A stretch of 48,783 nucleotides of DNA, taken from contig OMZC01000091.1 in the NCBI GenBank assembly GCA_900315395.1, positions 1 to 48,783 on the forward strand, given 5' to 3'. Positions 44,523 through 48,783 of the stretch are shown piece by piece; the stretch's first letter is position 1; each line of letters opens with the position of its first letter. Below the pieces are notes generated by a model. That model had not been told where the DNA came from, did no database searches, and was given only the letters and a program-made list of their open reading frames with translations. Made by a program: the position numbers and the translations under genes. The DNA is from an uncultured Gammaproteobacteria bacterium. Lineage in GTDB: Bacteria; Pseudomonadota; Gammaproteobacteria; Enterobacterales; Succinivibrionaceae.

Positions 44523-44599
44523 AATGTGCTCACTAATGTACAGCTAAAAGCGAAAATGAGTTAAAATTCATTCAAATAAATTAAAAAAACGGATAGCAG

Positions 44600-45133
44600 A
44601 TGACCTTAGAATGTAAAGATAGACTTTTTCTTGTAGGACCTATGGGCTCAGGAAAGAGCAGTATTGGTAAATCACTAGCTTTAGTAACCGAAAGACCTTT
44701 TTTAGATATAGATGAGGAAATCGTCAAATATGCAGGTAAGAGTATTCCTGCTATTTTTGAAGATGACGGTGAACAAGAGTTTAGAAATATAGAAACTGAG
44801 GTTTTAAAACGCTGTCTTAAAGTAGACGCTATTATAGCCACAGGTGGTGGTGTGATTGGTCGTGAGGAAAACCGCAAGCTCTTAAAAGCAAATGGTCTTG
44901 TAGTTTACCTGATGGCAGATGTGGATTCTCAATATTTAAGAACTTTAAAAGATAATAACCGTCCAATGATTGCAGTCGATGACAGACGCAAGAGATTAGA
45001 AGACATTTTTAAAGTAAGAGATCCTCTTTATAGAGAAGCATGTGATTTCATTGTTGATTCAAGCCACAACAATGTGCATGACTGCGTAGAACAGATTAAA
45101 GCAAAACTAAAGGAATACTCATGGAAACTATAA
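44600..45133 (+). CDS. aroK: Shikimate kinase
   Basis: Phosphorylates shikimate in the pathway to chorismate. The P-loop is VGPMGSGKSSIGKS (about residues 12-25); DIDEEI, EQEFRNIETEVL and IATGGGVIGR are the shikimate-binding motifs; DNNRPMI marks the lid. Length 177. ATG 44600; SD weak (CGGA). It overlaps aroB by 13 bases, the conserved pairing. Confidence 0.97.
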   Translation: MTLECKDRLFLVGPMGSGKSSIGKSLALVTERPFLDIDEEIVKYAGKSIPAIFEDDGEQEFRNIETEVLKRCLKVDAIIATGGGVIGREENRKLLKANGLVVYLMADVDSQYLRTLKDNNRPMIAVDDRRKRLEDIFKVRDPLYREACDFIVDSSHNNVHDCVEQIKAKLKEYSWKL

Positions 45134-46206
45134 CAGTAGGTTTAGGCCAAAGATCATATCCAATTTATATTGGTACCGACTTAAATTATGGTGAGCTGAT
45201 TAGAGAAGCTCTACCTAAGGTAACTGATGTAATGGTGGTTACTAATACCACTGTAGGTCCATTATATTTTGATGAGTTAAAAACTCAGTTAGAAGAGCAT
45301 GATTTTAATGTCAGTGAGTGTGTTCTAAAAGACGGTGAAGCTTATAAGACCGTAGACTCATGGTGGCAGATTTTAACTGCTCTTATGGAAAAGGATTTCG
45401 GTCGAGACGGTGCTGTGATTGCCCTAGGTGGCGGTGTCGTAGGTGATATGGCAGGCTTTGCAGCTTCTGCTTATCAAAGAGGCATTCCATTTGTGCAGAT
45501 CCCTACAACCTTACTTGCTATGGTTGATTCATCTGTAGGTGGTAAGACTGCTATCAATCATCCTTTAGGTAAAAACATGATCGGTGCTTTCTATCAGCCT
45601 AAAGCTGTAATTGCTGATTTGGACTGTTTAAAGACCTTACCTCAGCGTGAGTTAACCGCGGGCTTAGGTGAGGTAGTAAAGACCGGTATCATTTATGATG
45701 ACAAGTTCTTTGAATTCTTAAAAGAGCATGTATCTAAAGTCTTTACCTATGATTTGGATACCTTATCTCACATCGTAAAGCGTTGCTGTGAGATTAAAGC
45801 ACTAGTTGTATCTCAAGATGAAAAGGAGCATGGTTTACGTGCAATCTTAAATTACGGTCATACCTTCGGTCATGCTATCGAAGCTTATTTAGGCTTTGGT
45901 ACCTGGCTACATGGTGAGGCTGTAGGTTTAGGTATGGTGATAGCTTCTGCTTTAGCATTAGACAGAAAACTTATCACCCATGACGACTTTGATAAGATGT
46001 TAGAGTTATGTCAGAGTGCTAAATTACCAACAGTAATTCCTGAGAAAATGACTGGCAACGATTTTATCGAGCACATGCGTCATGACAAGAAAGTTCGTCA
46101 TGGTGTAATTCGCTATGTACTGCCTGTACGTATCGGTGAGGTTAAGATCTTCTCAGACGTATCAGATGATGAGGTTAAGGCTCTAATTAGCAGGTTAAAA
46201 GCATAG
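45121..46206 (+). CDS. aroB: 3-dehydroquinate synthase
   Basis: Converts DAHP to 3-dehydroquinate using NAD and a divalent metal. Landmarks: DGEAYKTVDSWW, ALGGGVVGDMAGFAAS, PTTLLAMVDSSVGGKTAINHP, metal-ligand region LTAGLGEVVKTGII, and NYGHTFGHAIE with its histidines. Length 361. ATG 45121 follows AAGGAA and lies inside the end of aroK. With aroQ (26939) and aroK three shikimate-pathway enzymes are present in this window. Confidence 0.98.
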   Translation: METITVGLGQRSYPIYIGTDLNYGELIREALPKVTDVMVVTNTTVGPLYFDELKTQLEEHDFNVSECVLKDGEAYKTVDSWWQILTALMEKDFGRDGAVIALGGGVVGDMAGFAASAYQRGIPFVQIPTTLLAMVDSSVGGKTAINHPLGKNMIGAFYQPKAVIADLDCLKTLPQRELTAGLGEVVKTGIIYDDKFFEFLKEHVSKVFTYDLDTLSHIVKRCCEIKALVVSQDEKEHGLRAILNYGHTFGHAIEAYLGFGTWLHGEAVGLGMVIASALALDRKLITHDDFDKMLELCQSAKLPTVIPEKMTGNDFIEHMRHDKKVRHGVIRYVLPVRIGEVKIFSDVSDDEVKALISRLKA

Positions 46207-46207
46207 T

Positions 46208-48133
46208 ATGCGCATGCATCATCAAGGTTTCTCTGTTCCTAAGTCATTACTAGACTGCGCACAGGCTATTCATGAAAAGTTCTTATATGGTGAGAACTTT
46301 GTCATGCTCTCAGGCGATTCTGGCTCTGGCAGAACCAGCTTGTGTGAGCAGGTTGTAAATGAACTTGAGAGCAAGTTTTTAGCGGTCTTTATTCCATGCC
46401 AGGATGAGATGACCCAAGAGCAGTTGCGTCAACTGTTCTTACAGCAGATTGCTCCTAATGAAAAATGGGATGATACAGAACCTCTCTATCAGAGTTTTGC
46501 TAAACTCTCTATTCCAGTAAGACAGCGCTTTTTAGTGATTGTCGACGATGCTGACAGTGCCATAAGTTCATTCTTTGATGAACTCATTGAGCTTTATGAG
46601 CATAATCTTGGAAAAAACAGATTCTCATTTTTAGTTACAGGTCACCCACTATGGGTACAGACTAAAATTGCTGAAAAGACCAGCAATAAGATCTCAATTG
46701 ATGAGATCACCATTCCTGCAATTACCATCGATGAAGCTAGCGCTTTGTGCGAGCAGATGTTCGTATTTGCAAGATTAGACAAGGTTTACAAAACAATTCT
46801 GCCAAAGTTACCTCATGCATTAGCATCATGTGAAGGTAACATCAGCAGAGTTATTAAATTAACGGAGACTCTTATGAACGATCCTATTCAAGTAAACGAT
46901 GATAAGTCATCACAGCCACAGGTATCACTTGACGTAAAGCCAAATGCAAAGTCAGGTAAGAAAAAGCACAGCTCAGCTGCTATTTTCATTTCAATTATCT
47001 GCATTGTCATTGTGCTAGCCTGTCTTGTACCTGTCTTTATGGGATCAAACATTGTTGACAGTATCTTTGGTAAAGCTCCTGAGCAAAAGCCTGATAGTGT
47101 ACAGATTGTTGAATCTGTTCAAAAGAGCGCTCAAAAGAATGGCTCAGATGTTAACAGCTCAACTACAGCTGATGATCCTCTTTCAGTATCAGCAGGTGCT
47201 GTAAGCGATATCAATGCTAAAGGCCCTAAGGGTGATGCTTCTAACGCTGTAAATGACGATGGTGGTTTATTACCAGACGTTAACGGTGGTATTGAAGCTG
47301 AGACTACTAATGCTCAGACTAAAAAGTCTGTAACCTTAGATGGCAATGCTTTAGATGAAATTGAAAAGAAAGAGGCTGATGACAAATCAGGTAATCCCAG
47401 GCAAGGATTGGCAGGATCTGTAAAAACCGATGCTAATAATGCATCTGATGCTGCTAAAGGTGATGACAAATCATCTGTAAATAATTCATCAGCTACAAAC
47501 TCATCAACTAATGAGTCAGCAACTTCTAAAGAAGAGGCTAATTCAAACGAGCCTGAGGTTTTAAGCCGTGAGAATAATGTTCTTTTCAAAGACAAAATAG
47601 CTAAAGAAGATGCTGAAAATGCTAAAGCTCTAGAAGCTCAAAAGAAAGCTTTAGAGCAAAAAGCATTAGAAGAAGCTGAAATTAAAAAGAAAGCTGATGC
47701 CTTAGCTTTAAAAGACAATCCTCAAAAGGAAGAAAAAGCTGACAATAAAGCTAATATAAAGACTGCTAAAGCTAATGCTAAGACTAATAAAAAGTCATCT
47801 AACAGAAGCTATACTCGTGCTCGTCCTAGAAGCACCCCAGTACCAGGCTCACATGATGAACTTTTATCAAAGAACCCTCGTCACTATACCTTACAGGTTT
47901 TAGCAGGACGCAATAGAGCTCCACTATTACAGGCAGCTGACTATGTAGAGGGTAGATACTGGATTTACACCACTGTTCGCAATGGTGCTCCATGGCATGT
48001 ATTAGTCATGGGTGATTTTTTAACCGCAAAAGAAGCTGTTTCAAGAGCAGCAATTCTGCCTAGCTCTCTAAGAGCACATGGCTCATTTGCTAAGTCTTTT
48101 GAAAAAGTACAATCAGAAATGAGAATGCAATAA
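46208..48133 (+). CDS. damX: DamX-like division protein with AAA and SPOR domains
   Basis: 641 residues. The N-terminal AAA-type domain has Walker A GDSGSGRTS (36-44) and Walker B RFLVIVDDAD. A single membrane helix (about 258-280, AIFISIICIVIVLACLVPVF) follows, then a long disordered, Asn/Ser/Lys/Asp-rich periplasmic linker with an Ala/Lys/Glu helix (about 465-520), and a C-terminal SPOR domain (about 555-635, HYTLQVLAG ... APWHVLVMGDF), which binds denuded septal peptidoglycan. It follows aroB by one base. In E. coli dam follows; here the stop is directly followed by rpe. Confidence 0.92.
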   Translation: MRMHHQGFSVPKSLLDCAQAIHEKFLYGENFVMLSGDSGSGRTSLCEQVVNELESKFLAVFIPCQDEMTQEQLRQLFLQQIAPNEKWDDTEPLYQSFAKLSIPVRQRFLVIVDDADSAISSFFDELIELYEHNLGKNRFSFLVTGHPLWVQTKIAEKTSNKISIDEITIPAITIDEASALCEQMFVFARLDKVYKTILPKLPHALASCEGNISRVIKLTETLMNDPIQVNDDKSSQPQVSLDVKPNAKSGKKKHSSAAIFISIICIVIVLACLVPVFMGSNIVDSIFGKAPEQKPDSVQIVESVQKSAQKNGSDVNSSTTADDPLSVSAGAVSDINAKGPKGDASNAVNDDGGLLPDVNGGIEAETTNAQTKKSVTLDGNALDEIEKKEADDKSGNPRQGLAGSVKTDANNASDAAKGDDKSSVNNSSATNSSTNESATSKEEANSNEPEVLSRENNVLFKDKIAKEDAENAKALEAQKKALEQKALEEAEIKKKADALALKDNPQKEEKADNKANIKTAKANAKTNKKSSNRSYTRARPRSTPVPGSHDELLSKNPRHYTLQVLAGRNRAPLLQAADYVEGRYWIYTTVRNGAPWHVLVMGDFLTAKEAVSRAAILPSSLRAHGSFAKSFEKVQSEMRMQ

Positions 48134-48778
48134 GTGAATACCAAGAAATTTTTAATCGCAGGTTCAATCCTGTCAGCTGATTTATTAAATCTTGAGAAAG
48201 ATGTAAAAGAGGCCTTAGACGAAGGTGTAGATGTAATTCATTTTGATGTAATGGATTACCACTTTGTGCCAAATATGACCTTCGGACCTGCTTTCTTAAA
48301 GGCTATGAGAAAGAAGTTTCCTGATGCTGTTTTTGATGTTCATTTAATGGTATCTCCTGTAACAGAGAATATCGTTGATGATTATGCAAACGCAGGCGCT
48401 AACTGGATCTCTTTCCATCCTGAGGCATGTATTCATACTGAAAGAATGCTAACTCATATCAAAGAGATGGGCATTAAAGCTGGTTTAGCTTTAAACCCAG
48501 CTACTCCTCCACAGATGTTGAGATATCTGTGGGAGAAACTAGATTTTGTTTTAGTTATGACTGTAAACCCTGGTTTTGGTGGTCAGAAGACTATTAAAGC
48601 TACCTTAACTAAAGTTGCTGATGTTAAAAAGATGGCTAAAGATGATGGCTATGATATCAGTATCGAGGTTGACGGCGGCGTAAAAGACAGCAATATTGCA
48701 GAGATTGCTTCATTTCGTGCTGATCCCTTTGTAGTAGGTCCTGCTTTCTTTGGCGCATCTGACACACAACAGGCTTGA
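48134..48778 (+). CDS. rpe: Ribulose-phosphate 3-epimerase with an atypical C-terminus
   Basis: Interconverts ribulose-5-phosphate and xylulose-5-phosphate. The barrel motifs SILSAD, HFDVMDYHFVPNMTFGP, FDVHLMVSP, HPEAC, GLALNPATP, VNPGFGGQ and IEVDGGV are intact. From about residue 193 it departs from the family: where FVAGSAIFG is expected, the sequence reads FVVGPAFFGA and stops after SDTQQA, giving 214 residues rather than about 220-225. GTG 48134 directly follows the damX stop. The odd ending abuts the window edge and could reflect sequence or assembly error. Confidence 0.9.
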   Translation: MNTKKFLIAGSILSADLLNLEKDVKEALDEGVDVIHFDVMDYHFVPNMTFGPAFLKAMRKKFPDAVFDVHLMVSPVTENIVDDYANAGANWISFHPEACIHTERMLTHIKEMGIKAGLALNPATPPQMLRYLWEKLDFVLVMTVNPGFGGQKTIKATLTKVADVKKMAKDDGYDISIEVDGGVKDSNIAEIASFRADPFVVGPAFFGASDTQQA

Positions 48779-48783
48779 ACAGC

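Overview
The window looks like a chromosomal piece of an AT-rich, fermentative gammaproteobacterium, most likely a gut or rumen anaerobe near Succinivibrionaceae. The placement is an inference from three kinds of evidence. First, gene orders typical of gammaproteobacteria: coaE-zapD-yacG, lptD-surA-pdxA-rsmA, aroK-aroB-damX-rpe, accB-accC with aroQ. Second, gammaproteobacterial division and envelope proteins (ZapD, DamX, LptD, SurA, PBP1A). Third, several AAA-ATPase/PD-(D/E)XK (DUF1703-type) genes, common in gut anaerobes. No rRNA, tRNA or CRISPR array was seen.

Layout. 1-4470: tail of a DUF1703-type gene, glgCA (glycogen synthesis, minus strand), and a D-lactate dehydrogenase gene behind a perfect FNR box. 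4622-14297: a secreted or membrane-anchored unknown, then a long minus-strand run coaE-zapD-yacG-lptD-surA-pdxA-rsmA-rsmC with a two-hairpin element between lptD and surA. 14424-17390: a lipoprotein, a repeat-rich gap, xerD, a 15-bp minisatellite and an APH-fold protein without catalytic residues. 17487-24789 is the accessory region: a DUF1703-type ATPase/nuclease, two small ribbon-helix-helix-like proteins each preceded by repeats, a small lipoprotein, a three-gene cluster in which a PLD-like protein sits between two paralogous small proteins, a DUF2971 protein and a metallophosphoesterase.

25049-33743 returns to core metabolism: accC, accB and aroQ on the minus strand, then glyA-ribD-ribE-ribH-nusB-thiL and an FKBP lipoprotein on the plus strand. 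33744-37087 is a decayed patch: a DUF1703-type gene broken by one in-frame stop, an IS66-like transposase remnant and a structured gap. groESL follows behind a sigma-32-type promoter. Then come an MFS transporter with a structured leader, a TauE/SafE permease, PBP1A, and aroK-aroB-damX-rpe running to the window edge behind a 22-bp repeat array.

The best candidates for something undescribed are the PLD-like/paired-small-protein/DUF2971 island (21414-23801), the two RHH-like genes with their own repeat arrays (19344-20561), the MFS leader with mutually exclusive hairpins (39469-39542), and the 22-bp-period array upstream of aroK. All functional statements come from reading motifs and context; no database search was run.
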